Part shown: one piece after another, positions 8,688-16,957 of the stretch
How positions within the stretch are numbered: the stretch's first letter is position 1
How the letters are laid out: each line of letters starts with the position of its first letter
From: an uncultured Sutterella sp.
Lineage (GTDB): Bacteria > Pseudomonadota > Gammaproteobacteria > Burkholderiales > Burkholderiaceae_F
Direction of reading: 5' to 3'
DNA: 64,000 nucleotides
Assembly (NCBI GenBank): GCA_900542805.1
Contig: UQOW01000006.1
Span: 16,250-80,249, forward strand
Position numbers and translations under genes: made by a program
The notes under the pieces: generated by a model
The model's database searches: none
What the model was told of the DNA's origin: nothing
The model's input: the letters and a program-made list of their open reading frames with translations, nothing else

Positions 8688-10016
8688 TTAAGGGAGGATT
8701 TTCTCTTGTTGCGTCAGTACCGCGTCTAAGGCACGTTTGGCTTCGTGGATTCGGCCTTTGGGGGCATCGGGTGTCAGGATGCCGTCTTTCATGAGTTTTC
8801 TTCGCTCCATGGTAAGAAGGCGCGTAATGTCGCCTGTTGCACAATCGCGGCGCCCTCGGGCTTGATTGATAAAAAGGATGCCGCTTACGGGTGCCGCTTC
8901 ATAGGGCAGGGCGCAGCCCTCGGTTTTCGGGCCGATTCGGTAACGCACGACAACGCCTTCGGATGAGGCTTCGGACCCCGAGTAGATGCAATAATTTTCT
9001 GCAAGTTCCCGTAAGAGGGTATCGTCTGTCAAAGACACATCCGCGAGGGTCTTTAACGGAACAAAAAGGGCTACGGGACCTGTGTGAGGCGTGCTGTCGG
9101 GGCGATTGATGCGCCGTGTGTCGACAAAGTAAAAGGCCTTCTCGCGCGAAGATGACCCGGCAAGTGTCAGTGTCTTAGCAAGAATCTCGGCAAAGTTGCT
9201 TGATTGCGATGTGGCCAAGGTTGCGGGAAGTCGAAACACGCAAGCACCGATTTTTAGGTTGACTTTGGCCCGTAGCGCCCCGTCGTCTTGTAGGTAGAGC
9301 TTTTCGCGGTGCAAAAGATCGGCATTTCGACCGGCAAAAAGAGTCAGAATCGAGGACTTAATCGGCGCAAAGATTTCAAACATCGGCTCGTAGGGAACGC
9401 CGGTTTTGCTGCATTTGACGCGCTTGACGACAGATACAAGAGAAACTGACGTGAGTTTCTTAATCGCCTGATCAAACAGTGGGTCCGTTACGACGCGCGT
9501 TCTTAAAAAGAGGCGTTCGCGCGCATACGTAAACTCGGTCGGTGCGACGCGTGATGCGGATATAAGAAACGTTGCCTGAGCGCGCCAGAGGGACGAAGGG
9601 GACAGGGAAAGGAAGGCCTTAAGAAGCGCAAAAAAGTCCTTTTCCTCAAGGGCTTGATCAAAGCTCAGGAGTTTTAAGGTCGAAAGACGCCGCACCGTGA
9701 GTAAAAAGTCGGATCGTGTCAGGTGGTCCTTAAGAGACAAAAACGCTTTCGGACCCTCCAAAAGGGCCAACGCGGCGCCGTAGGCTGTTAAAAAGACGGC
9801 CAGGGTTTTGGTTTCCAAAAAAACGCGCAGAGCCACTTGCGTGCTCTTCTCGGAGACAAAGGGAAGCACTCGGCAGAGCGCTGCAACGCGCGAGACTTCG
9901 TCTGCCTCGGGAGTCGGGAGTGTGCCGATCAGGCGCTCTAAAAGAGCCCCAAGGCGTTGTCCTGCCACAGGAGCATCAAATAGGACGCGTTGCCGTTTTT
10001 TTCGAAAAAAGAACAT
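8688..10016 (-). CDS. Unrecognised protein in the traI position
   Basis: About 442 residues; I do not recognise the family. The start at 10016 (MFFFRKKRQRVLF) has AAGGA six bases upstream and is preferred to the ATG 24 bases earlier. The protein looks soluble, mostly helical in the first half and more mixed in the second. Its place just upstream of traD is where MOBH elements encode the TraI relaxase, but it has only four scattered histidines and no HHH cluster. No typical relaxase tyrosine pattern is visible either. It could be a degenerate or unrelated accessory protein. Confidence 0.65.
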   Translation of the reverse strand: MFFFRKKRQRVLFDAPVAGQRLGALLERLIGTLPTPEADEVSRVAALCRVLPFVSEKSTQVALRVFLETKTLAVFLTAYGAALALLEGPKAFLSLKDHLTRSDFLLTVRRLSTLKLLSFDQALEEKDFFALLKAFLSLSPSSLWRAQATFLISASRVAPTEFTYARERLFLRTRVVTDPLFDQAIKKLTSVSLVSVVKRVKCSKTGVPYEPMFEIFAPIKSSILTLFAGRNADLLHREKLYLQDDGALRAKVNLKIGACVFRLPATLATSQSSNFAEILAKTLTLAGSSSREKAFYFVDTRRINRPDSTPHTGPVALFVPLKTLADVSLTDDTLLRELAENYCIYSGSEASSEGVVVRYRIGPKTEGCALPYEAAPVSGILFINQARGRRDCATGDITRLLTMERRKLMKDGILTPDAPKGRIHEAKRALDAVLTQQEKILP

Positions 10017-10071
10017 AAAGAGTCCTTCGGAAATCTTCACAGCAAAAGAAAAAAGTGTCTTTTCCTGTCAG

Positions 10072-10156
10072 GGTTCCCCGACTGAAAACCCCGAGCAAAC
10101 GGCGCAGCGCCGGTCGGACAAGTCCGTGGGCGTGCGACGTTTGTGTGCGGGGAACC
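10072..10156. repeat. Long inverted repeat in the gap before the traI-position gene
   Basis: GGTTCCCCG at 10072-10080 is perfectly complementary to CGGGGAACC at 10148-10156, enclosing about 67 bases that contain a second hairpin (GGCGCAGCGCC). It fills most of the 250-base gap between the AAA ATPase gene and the next gene on the minus strand. It may be a structured leader, a processing site, or an origin-of-transfer-like site. The function is not shown by the sequence. Confidence 0.4.
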
Positions 10157-10264
10157 TGATTTCAAAACAAACTCTTAGAACCCGCCGAGCGAAGACAAAA
10201 AGTCTTAATCAGCGAGCAAGAAAAAAGAATCGGGAAAGGAAAGGGCGGGGAATCAGGCGGGGCG

Positions 10265-11230
10265 TTACGGGCAAAGAGCGGCGAACTCGAAATGCGCGAG
10301 TTGCTGCAAATAGGCCGTATCGTCTTGACCGAGCCCGGCTGTAAGAGCCAAGGAAAGCGCCTTTTCCAAAACGTCCGAGGACGGGTTCGCTGTTGCTGTT
10401 TTCATCCGGAAAAGAATCCCTAAAAAGCGCTCGAGAACCCGGCAGGAAACCGGGTGCGAGCACTTTAGGGACGCGCTTTCTCGGGACTTACGAGCAAAGC
10501 GCACGGCAGCACGAACGGCCTTGGCCTCAAACGGACCGAACGAATCGGTGTACGGTCGAAGTTTGGCTTCGAGCATGGCTGCCTCGGCGGCGGCATCCGG
10601 GTAGTTAAGCCGAATGTGCCAGCATCGGTCGATCACGCTTGCATCCTGGTTGTTACGCGCAAGGTAGTCCGTCGCATCGCCCCCGGGGGCCGTGTTATCG
10701 GTGATGATGACACGGGTATTGGGGTGACGCGCCAGGACTTCGCCCGTGCGGTCGTTGACAAGGGCATCGCCTTCGAGAATGTCGTTGGCTGAGACCCAAA
10801 CTTCCGGGGGCGCCAACGTGAACTCGTTAATGACGAGCACCAAGCCGTGCCGCCAAGCCGCCGATGCCGGGCCGTCTTGCCAGATAAAACCGCCTTGCTC
10901 ACAGACCGTGTACGATCCGATCAAGTCGTTTTTATCCATGCGAGCGCGGCAGGTAACGGTGCTTGCGCGTGCGCCGACACGTGCGAGAAACTGCATGACA
11001 CCGCTCGTCTTTCCGCATCCTGTGGGACCGGAAATATAAAGCGGAGCGCGCGTGTCGTTCCATTCCCACCAAAGCCGCAAGGCTTCGAAAAAATCCGGGT
11101 CGAAGCTATGGGCCGGGTCGATGGGAACGATTCTCCCGATTCGGGAGGAGTCTGATTTGAAACCGAGGACCGTTTTGTCCGAATCCAATCCGAACGCTCG
11201 GGCCGAAATACAATCGGTAAATTGCATCAT
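10265..11230 (-). CDS. CobS/MoxR-like AAA+ ATPase of the mobile element
   Basis: About 321 residues. The AAA+ core has Walker A GPTGCGKTS (about residue 75), Walker B HGLVLVINEFTLA and sensor segment NTRVIITDNTAPGG. This is the CobS/CbbQ-like pattern, in which the ATPase remodels a partner protein. CobS-related ATPases are standard cargo in SXT/R391 and IncA/C conjugative elements. An upstream in-frame extension exists, but AGGAG lies seven bases before the ATG at 11230, which decides the start. The genes following on the minus strand are the traI-position gene and traD. Confidence 0.8.
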   Translation of the reverse strand: MMQFTDCISARAFGLDSDKTVLGFKSDSSRIGRIVPIDPAHSFDPDFFEALRLWWEWNDTRAPLYISGPTGCGKTSGVMQFLARVGARASTVTCRARMDKNDLIGSYTVCEQGGFIWQDGPASAAWRHGLVLVINEFTLAPPEVWVSANDILEGDALVNDRTGEVLARHPNTRVIITDNTAPGGDATDYLARNNQDASVIDRCWHIRLNYPDAAAEAAMLEAKLRPYTDSFGPFEAKAVRAAVRFARKSRESASLKCSHPVSCRVLERFLGILFRMKTATANPSSDVLEKALSLALTAGLGQDDTAYLQQLAHFEFAALCP

Positions 11231-11236
11231 GGTCAT

Positions 11237-11773
11237 GCTCCTAATCAATACGGGGAAAAAGAAAACCCCGCACGAAGAAAAGCGCAACCCCCGATGCAGT
11301 ACCGATGCATATCCGCGGGGCAACGCCCGCGAGGGGTCAGGTTGTGTCTTTTTCGGGTATCCGGCGAAAAGAATAAAACCGGTGAAACTGACGGGAGTAT
11401 GCCTCGCGTTCTCGGAATTTTCAAGAAAAACGCGGATTGATCGAGCGCAGGCGACCGATACGTGCCAAGCCGTTGACACAATCGTCGTGCCGGGTGATAA
11501 AAGGTTCGTTTTTAAGGTTTCGGTGCCGCTTTATTGCGCCCGATGAAGGACTACCGGAGTACTGATCGCCTGACGCTCTCGGCACGCCAAGGTGCATTGT
11601 TAGCGGACGCGGACATAGAGCGACCATCGGATGCCCACCTGTGTGTCGGTCCGTGTGAGGCGATGCGTTTGTCGAGAAAGTGCTTTTTACCAACTGAGCT
11701 AAAGCCTTTTCCCTATTGCCGAGGGCAAACAAATGCCTAAAATGCCACCCCTTTGAGGAGGGAGGGAACGTTT
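11237..11773. other. Intergenic stretch between divergent genes
   Basis: About 540 bases between the minus-strand AAA ATPase gene and the plus-strand transporter. I see no convincing coding frame. It holds a GC-rich hairpin around 11331-11346 (GCGGGGCAACGCCCGC) and, near its right end, a short tRNA-like scrap. Promoters for both divergent genes must lie here, but no consensus is clear enough to place. Confidence 0.5.
11680..11706 (-). pseudogene. tRNA 5'-part remnant (acceptor/D-arm)
   Basis: The minus strand reads GGCTTTAGCTCAGTTGGTA (11706-11688), the canonical D-arm sequence of bacterial tRNAs, continuing AAAAAGCAC. No anticodon stem, TpsiC arm (GGTTCGAAT) or CCA follows in the next 80 bases. 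It is therefore only a fragment, such as a recombination leaves when an element uses a tRNA gene as attachment site. Confidence 0.45.
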
Positions 11774-13006
11774 TTGGCGGGGTCGTTTATGACACGCACC
11801 ATAGGGAAAACACCACCGACTCAGTCGTGGCTACCGATTATCGGTCTGGCGTTTGCGGCTTTTGTTTTCAATACGTCGGAATTCTTACCGGTGGGTCTGC
11901 TCCCGGAAATTGCCGCATGTCTGAATGAATCGGTTTCGTTTACCGGCCTAATCATTACGGGATATGCTTGGGTTGTCGCCTTGATGTCCCTTCCGCTCAC
12001 ATTGGCAACCGCCTCGCTTGAGCGAAAAAAGCTCTTGTTGTTTCTAATCGCCTGCTTTGCCGCTTCGCACATTGCCGTGCTGTGGGCAACCACGTTCGAG
12101 TATCTTCTCGTGGCGCGTGTTGCCGTCGCCCTGACGCACTCGGTCTTTTGGTCGATTATGACGCCTCTTGCTGCCCGTATGGCACCCGAAGGGCGTTACG
12201 GCTTGGGTCTTGCCGTCGTCATGTGCGGGACGGTCGTTGCAACGGTCATGGGCTTACCGATCGGCACGAAACTCGGCCATTTGTTCGGCTGGCAAGAGGC
12301 TTTTGCCGTCATCGGACTTGCCGCTGTGCTGTTGATGGGATTTATTGCCCTCTTTTTGCCGCCTTGCCCTGCAACGTCGGCGGGCTCGGTTAAGAGCCTC
12401 CCTGTGATTCTCAAGCGTCCGCCCCTGTTGCAACTTTATGGGTTAACGGCAGTTGCCGTGCTCGGGAACTACACGGTTTATAGTTTTATTGCCCCGATTT
12501 TGCAGACGGTCGGAAGCTTTACTGCGTCCGATACGGTGGTTTTCCTGTTTGTCTTCGGGGCCTCGGGCATCATCGGCACAACGATTGCGACAAAGTACGC
12601 CGGCCGTCACGTATCGTCATCTTTAGTCGTCCCGCTCGGTGTTTTAGCGACATGTCTGGTTTTGATTGTTCCCGCTTGCGGCTCGTATGCCTCGGTTATG
12701 TTTCTTTTTGTTGTTTGGGGAGCAGCTATCACGGCTCTGATGATTGGGTTTCAGACTGTTCTTTTGTCAGTAGCCTCCGATGCGGCTGATGTGGCAACGT
12801 CCCTTTACTCCGGCATTTTTAATGTCGGAATCGGAGGAGGAGCATTTTTAGGGAGCCTGATTTCCGAGCATGCCGGTTTTGTTCCCCTTTCGTTTGCCGG
12901 AGCCTCTTTGGTCGGGGTGGCGACACTCTTTTGCATCGCCGTGTGGATTAAAACAGGGTGTGCCGTGCTTGCAGGAGCCAAAGGCGCCTCACGTTCGTCC
13001 GTTTGA
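11774..13006 (+). CDS. MFS efflux transporter, SotB/YdhP-like
   Basis: About 410 residues with twelve predicted membrane segments; major facilitator of the DHA1 drug/sugar efflux type. The first helix carries FVFNTSEFLPVGLLPEIA, the family signature of arabinose/sugar and chloramphenicol exporters, and the helix 2-3 loop region is MSLPLTLATASLERKKLLL. The start is uncertain: TTG at 11774 has GGGAGGG six bases upstream, while ATG at 11789 begins the conserved part. It sits between conjugation genes as cargo. The substrate cannot be told from sequence. Confidence 0.88.
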   Translation: MAGSFMTRTIGKTPPTQSWLPIIGLAFAAFVFNTSEFLPVGLLPEIAACLNESVSFTGLIITGYAWVVALMSLPLTLATASLERKKLLLFLIACFAASHIAVLWATTFEYLLVARVAVALTHSVFWSIMTPLAARMAPEGRYGLGLAVVMCGTVVATVMGLPIGTKLGHLFGWQEAFAVIGLAAVLLMGFIALFLPPCPATSAGSVKSLPVILKRPPLLQLYGLTAVAVLGNYTVYSFIAPILQTVGSFTASDTVVFLFVFGASGIIGTTIATKYAGRHVSSSLVVPLGVLATCLVLIVPACGSYASVMFLFVVWGAAITALMIGFQTVLLSVASDAADVATSLYSGIFNVGIGGGAFLGSLISEHAGFVPLSFAGASLVGVATLFCIAVWIKTGCAVLAGAKGASRSSV

Positions 13007-13010
13007 ACGT

Positions 13011-13118
13011 AAGCACTTATTGCGTCGAAATAATCGTTATGACGCGGACAAGACAGCTTTTATCAAACGGGCTCTTGTCGATGACTCTGCCGATGTCCTT
13101 CTGATTACGCGGCCGAGG
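13011..13118 (+). pseudogene. N-terminal fragment of an AAA-ATPase-like/DUF1703 gene
   Basis: The frame reads RYDADKTAFIKRALVDD and then DVLLITRPR. This is the start of the AAA-ATPase-like family, in which the DKTxFI motif precedes LITRPRRFGKT. Right after RPR, where FGKT (the P-loop) should follow, the sequence changes to unrelated codons and stops at 13166. No full gene is present. The fragment follows the transporter directly and marks a deletion or recombination joint. Confidence 0.5.
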
Positions 13119-13272
13119 TTGTGGATAATTCTTCTGGCAGGGTCACTACAGACGCATGTGTTATAGAGACGATTGGGAAGAGACATCGCCGTAATTGCTA
13201 ATCGTGCGACGCCGTAAATGTTTGCCTCAATAATTAGGATTCCCGGCGCCTCAATAGATAGGAATCAGTGGC

Positions 13273-14601
13273 TCAATGCGTCATGTTTTCCACTGCTTTA
13301 TGCGAGTTTTCTCTCGGATAGCAAATCATCAGGGCCAATATAGTTAAAGAACAAAACGTGATTGCATAGCCCTTATGTGTAAAGAAGGTATGGATAATTG
13401 AGTGGTTTTTAATGACAGCAGCCCAACCCATCGGCATTAAACTTGTCAGGATAAGTCCGAAAGCAAGACCTTTCTCTTTTATGAGAACAACTTTCATCTG
13501 AGACCGGTTCTTAAGCGCTCCTACCCCGAGGAATGCCATAAAGGCAAGTATCAGAATCAGCATCGCCTTAAAATTAAATACGCCCAGTTGGAATCGAAGC
13601 ACACGCAAGACGGTAATCTCTTGCCCCTGCATCCCAGGGATTTCTCCGTCTAGCCTATATTGAATAGCGTTGTAGGCATTGAGAAAAACGTTTTGGTCGG
13701 TGATGAGTGTGGCCATAACCCATTTGCCGAACCACATCCCGAAATATCCGATGGCCCAAAGTACAGAGGCTCCTAGGACAAGTGACAAAGACCTCTTAAT
13801 GCTCAAGGTGTTTTCCATATTCCGAGAGCACAGAAACAAGCAAAACGGTAGTCCGAGACTGACGATTGGATAGGTCAGGAGATCAAAAAACGAGGAGCAA
13901 ATTCCTGATAACAAAAAGAGAAGGCAGGGAAAACTCTCCTGACGTTGTGTTTTTAGGCACAGGAGGCAGGCTATGACTGTCGTGTAGAAAATTGGCGCAA
14001 ACTGCAGGGATAAGGCAGCCGATTCTGGATTAAGGACAAGGACTCCGAACCCCAACCCAACGAGACCGCGCCAACCAAACTTCTCATTGACGCGAACAAA
14101 TAGGAATATGAGCAGGCCGAACTGCAACATATAGTTCAGGCATCGGATGTTGCTAAAGCTCATCGCAAGGAGTAGGGGTTTGAGAACGACGTTATAACCG
14201 TGCCAGTAACGTTCGTAGGAGCTGGCCTGGAGCTCGTCGAATTGACCGTTCACTTGATGGACCAATGCACCGGCAGGACCAGATCCGTCTTTAGCGCTGG
14301 CATAGTTGTAATTTTTCATGGCCATAACGAACGTAGAATCTTTTTTGGGAAAAATGGCCGTCGAAAGCATTAAAGCGTCTGTGAAGTTATCTTGTTGGGT
14401 GAACGTAATCCCTTTCGCCCACTGAGGATAGTTTCCTTCTTGTTCGAAGGTTGCGATGGAGGCTTTGACGTGTTGCTCCATCGGGGCCGTCGGGAGTGTG
14501 TAAACAAATACCATGGAAAGGAATCCGACTAGCCAGGCATAGAGGAGCGTGATTGCTACGGGATAGAAGCGACATTTAAGGATATCAGCAAGTTTTTTCA
14601 T
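13273..14601 (-). CDS. Multi-spanning membrane protein, probable Gtr-type serotype-specific glucosyltransferase
   Basis: A 442-residue integral membrane protein with a large extracytoplasmic loop after the first helix (about residues 35-140) and some eight to ten later helices. No named motif is visible, but it is the third gene of a gtrB-gtrA-X cluster and overlaps gtrA by 17 bases. In such clusters the third gene encodes the GT-C-like enzyme that moves glucose from bactoprenol phosphate to the O-antigen in the periplasm. The C-terminal part contains SSFFDLLTYPIVSLGLP, in keeping with GtrII-like membrane proteins. The role is inferred mainly from context. Confidence 0.68.
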   Translation of the reverse strand: MKKLADILKCRFYPVAITLLYAWLVGFLSMVFVYTLPTAPMEQHVKASIATFEQEGNYPQWAKGITFTQQDNFTDALMLSTAIFPKKDSTFVMAMKNYNYASAKDGSGPAGALVHQVNGQFDELQASSYERYWHGYNVVLKPLLLAMSFSNIRCLNYMLQFGLLIFLFVRVNEKFGWRGLVGLGFGVLVLNPESAALSLQFAPIFYTTVIACLLCLKTQRQESFPCLLFLLSGICSSFFDLLTYPIVSLGLPFCLFLCSRNMENTLSIKRSLSLVLGASVLWAIGYFGMWFGKWVMATLITDQNVFLNAYNAIQYRLDGEIPGMQGQEITVLRVLRFQLGVFNFKAMLILILAFMAFLGVGALKNRSQMKVVLIKEKGLAFGLILTSLMPMGWAAVIKNHSIIHTFFTHKGYAITFCSLTILALMICYPRENSHKAVENMTH

Positions 14602-14971
14602 TTTTTTGAAATAGAAGTTTGCTTGTCAGAAAGTTCACAATGAGTCCTGCAATCGACCCTAAGGCGATACCGGCAACCGGGTAGGTCTTAACAAAAGGAG
14701 AGAGCACGAAGGCGACATAGAAAACGCCGATATTGACAGCGCCGCCCAAAACCATATTGGCGTAATACCGACAAAACTCGGATGCGTGCGCTCGATCGGT
14801 AACGTGAAATGTCAATCGGCGGTTCAAAACATAGGTAAAGAGCACGGCTGCGGAAAACGAGAGAAAACGGCTTAAAAGCGTCGGAAAAATCGTTGCTGCA
14901 GCAATAAAAACGCCCGAGTCAACAAGAAACCCTCCGGTCCCGACCGCACAAAACAGGAAAAAGCGCATCAT
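14585..14971 (-). CDS. gtrA: GtrA-like bactoprenol-glucose flippase
   Basis: A 128-residue protein with four membrane helices, the size and topology of the GtrA family. Typical segments are FFLFCAVGTGGFLVDSGVF near the N-terminus, FTYVLNRRLTFH in the middle and a GLIVNFLTSKLLF end. GtrA is thought to flip glucosyl-undecaprenyl phosphate to the periplasmic face. Its start overlaps the gtrB stop (ATGA) and its end overlaps the next gene, so all three are translationally coupled. Confidence 0.9.
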   Translation of the reverse strand: MMRFFLFCAVGTGGFLVDSGVFIAAATIFPTLLSRFLSFSAAVLFTYVLNRRLTFHVTDRAHASEFCRYYANMVLGGAVNIGVFYVAFVLSPFVKTYPVAGIALGSIAGLIVNFLTSKLLFQKNEKTC

Positions 14972-15997
14972 GGACGGCGCTCAAGAAGGTTTAAGAGCAG
15001 TTCGAACTGTTTGCGAGCCGTTCGAGCTTGCCCGTCCAAAACAAGGCCGCACACAAAGAGCATCAGGGACACAACGAAGGCAATCCCCGAGGCAATGAAC
15101 GTCGGGAGGCGATCGACAAGACCCGTTTGCAGATACTCAAAGAAAACCGGGCAAAAAAGCGTAAGCGCAACAAGGAAAAAGAGACCGGCCCAGGCAACCG
15201 AAAAAAACTGCAAGGGTTTGTATTCGCGAAACAGATTAAAGATGGTCAAAAGAACGCGTATGCCGTCTTTGACGGTACTTAACTTGGAAAAAGATCCGTT
15301 GGGTCTGTCGCGATAGGAAATCGGGATGCTCGTTAAAAGCAGGTTCTTGTCGAGTGCGTGAATCGTCATCTCGGTTTCGATTTCAAACCCCTGTGAGATG
15401 ACAGGAAAGGATTTAACAAAACGCCGGGAAAAGGCTCTGTAGCCTGTCATGACGTCGACAATCGGATCGTCTTTACGGGGCCAGAATGTATTAATAAAAA
15501 GGCGGACAAGACGATTCCCGAAATTGTGCCCGGCGCGTTTGTTTTTCTGAAAGTAGGTGGTCGAAAGCCGGTCGCCGATGACCATATCGGCATCGCCCCG
15601 AATCACCGGGGCAATCATCTCGGGCGCCGCATCGGCCGGATACGTATCGTCGCCGTCAGCCATAAGGTACACATCCGCCTCGATGTCGCGAAACATGGAG
15701 CGAACGACGTTCCCCTTTCCTTGTCGCCGTTCTCGAATAACGTGTGCTCCGGCACGCCGTGCAATGGCCGAAGTATCGTCCTTTGAGTTGTTGTCGTACA
15801 CGAAAATCTCGGCCGTCGGGAGTGCATGCCGAAAATCCGTGACAACTTTTTCAATGGTTATCGCCTCGTTGTAGCAGGGGATAAGGACAGCGATTTTTAA
15901 CGGCTTAAGGGACGCGTCTTTTAGGGCAGTTTTTGAGAGCTGCCCATATGATTTTAAATCAGAATCTAAATTCTTCGTGGGGGGGTAATGGAGCCAT
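14968..15997 (-). CDS. gtrB: GtrB-like bactoprenol glucosyltransferase, out of frame at a poly-C tract
   Basis: A family-2 glycosyltransferase that would load glucose onto undecaprenyl phosphate. The frame contains IAVLIPCYNEA, then YDNNSKDDTS, the nucleotide/metal site MADGDDTYP and two C-terminal membrane helices. No usable start codon exists in this frame: it opens after a TAA near 16008 with no ATG, GTG or TTG before the conserved IAVLIP. An ATG at 15997 reads MAPLPP and enters a run of seven C. With seven it hits TGA 13 codons in; with six it would join the transferase frame exactly. The copy shown is therefore probably phase-off. Confidence 0.8.
15979..15985 (-). repeat. Poly-C7 (G7 on + strand) slippage tract in gtrB
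   Basis: Seven consecutive G on the plus strand lie codons 5-7 into gtrB as read from the ATG at 15997. Loss of one base restores a frame of about 340 codons. This is the form of a contingency locus controlled by slipped-strand mispairing. Confidence 0.65.
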
Positions 15998-16280
15998 TTT
16001 CGTTATCCGGGAAGGGATTTTCGACATTATAAGCCGAGGGGATTTCCCGGTGCGGGGTTGATGGCTTTTGGAAAGAGCGCCTTCCGAAAACGACGTGTAT
16101 GCGCCGGCTCGTTCGGAGGCGACGATTTCCGACCTCTTTTTCCGTTCTCAGAACTAATGCGGCGTTTTTTGCCAAAGGACAGCAACCTTTTTGTTGCTTT
16201 GATGCAACAAAAAACACGTAATTTTTCTCATGTTTTTAGCTCAAAAAAGCCTTGTTCCTTATGCGAAATAAATGTCCGTA

Positions 16281-16299
16281 AATGACTTTACATGTCATT
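16281..16299. promoter_or_regulatory. Inverted repeat, possible operator
   Basis: AATGAC (16281-16286) and GTCATT (16294-16299) form a 6-base inverted repeat with a 7-base spacer at the edge of the AT-rich region before traA. The size fits a dimeric repressor site. No regulator gene is visible nearby. Confidence 0.25.
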
Positions 16300-16355
16300 A
16301 TCAATAATATTTATAATGTAGAAAAATATATGAATCATTGTCAATTATAAAAACA

Positions 16356-16392
16356 GTTAAAATCAAAAGGTTAAGTATATTCTGATTTTAAC
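16356..16392. promoter_or_regulatory. Perfect 10-base inverted repeat upstream of traA
   Basis: GTTAAAATCA (16356-16365) and TGATTTTAAC (16383-16392) are perfectly complementary, with 17 bases between. Ten exact bases in an intergenic region are unlikely by chance even in AT-rich DNA. It could be an operator, a looped regulator site or a weak hairpin. Confidence 0.4.
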
Positions 16393-16581
16393 TTCTTTTT
16401 CGGTAATTATTATCATTTCGTTATAAATATTATTACATTGCTACACTGATATAAATACCCTTTTAAAACAAAGATATCAAGTTTTTGAATTATCCGATAG
16501 GAGCCGGGTTGGGATCCGTATTCGGGAAATCCCTCGTGTAAAAAAGTAGAGAAAGTTTGCATTCTATGGGAAAGTGAGCCT

Positions 16582-16606
16582 TGCGCAATGAATGGGTTGT
16601 TGCGCA
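16582..16606. promoter_or_regulatory. Inverted repeat in the traA leader
   Basis: TGCGCAA (16582-16588) and TTGCGCA (16600-16606) flank an 11-base spacer and end 30 bases before the traA start. It could be an operator or an mRNA hairpin influencing pilin translation. Confidence 0.35.
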
Positions 16607-16635
16607 TTGATTTTTCCAATTAATGGAGATTTTTT

Positions 16636-16953
16636 ATGGAAGCTATGCCTTTCTACGGCGCTCGATATGCGCGTTTTCTTTGGGTTCCGATTGCAGCCCT
16701 GGCTGTTTTAGTCCTCGCAGATCCGGCCCTTGCGGCCGAAACCGGAAGTGAGTTTTCCGAGCTCTGGACACTTTTGAGCGGCTGGTGTTCGGGCTTTCTC
16801 GGAAAGTCCTTGGCCATTGCCTTTTTGCTTGTTGGCTTGGCGATGGGGGTCGTGCGCGGTTCGATTGTGGCCGCCGCAGCCTGTGTCGGCGCTGCTGTGT
16901 GCCTTCTGATGGCACCGGGCATCATCGACTCGATGTTTGCCACGGGAGGTTAG
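16636..16953 (+). CDS. traA: F-type conjugative pilin TraA
   Basis: A small 105-residue prepilin. It has a leader peptide with a likely signal-peptidase site at ALA-AETG (about residue 34), then a mature part of about 70 residues with two hydrophobic segments (about 52-78 and 80-98). This is the layout of F-like pilins that insert in the inner membrane and polymerise into the pilus. GGAG lies about seven bases before the ATG. It is the first gene of the transfer operon, as in F plasmids. Confidence 0.82.
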   Translation: MEAMPFYGARYARFLWVPIAALAVLVLADPALAAETGSEFSELWTLLSGWCSGFLGKSLAIAFLLVGLAMGVVRGSIVAAAACVGAAVCLLMAPGIIDSMFATGG

Positions 16954-16957
16954 TGCC

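Larger units (their letters stand above)
16003..16635. other. AT-rich control region upstream of the tra operon
   Basis: About 630 bases with no convincing gene. From 16210 to 16480 the base composition becomes strongly AT-rich, unlike the flanks. It holds several inverted repeats (listed separately) and must carry the promoter for the long traA-traG operon and the divergent gtr promoter. The short frames crossing it have no family resemblance that I can see. Confidence 0.5.

Noticed and set aside
10265..11479. 404-residue form of the AAA ATPase
   Set aside because: The first 80 residues have no resemblance to the family and AGGAG before 11230 marks the real start.
14968..15801. GtrB starting at MYDNNSKDD (15801)
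   Set aside because: This Met lies inside the nucleotide-binding domain; conserved residues IAVLIPCYNEA are encoded upstream in the same frame.
16163..16216. Hairpin GTTGC-TTTGAT-GCAAC as a terminator
   Set aside because: It is followed by A rather than T on the plus strand, and no gene ends just before it on either strand.
16058..16285. 75-codon frame in the traA upstream region
   Set aside because: No family resemblance and no good ribosome site; it crosses from GC-rich into AT-rich DNA without change of character.
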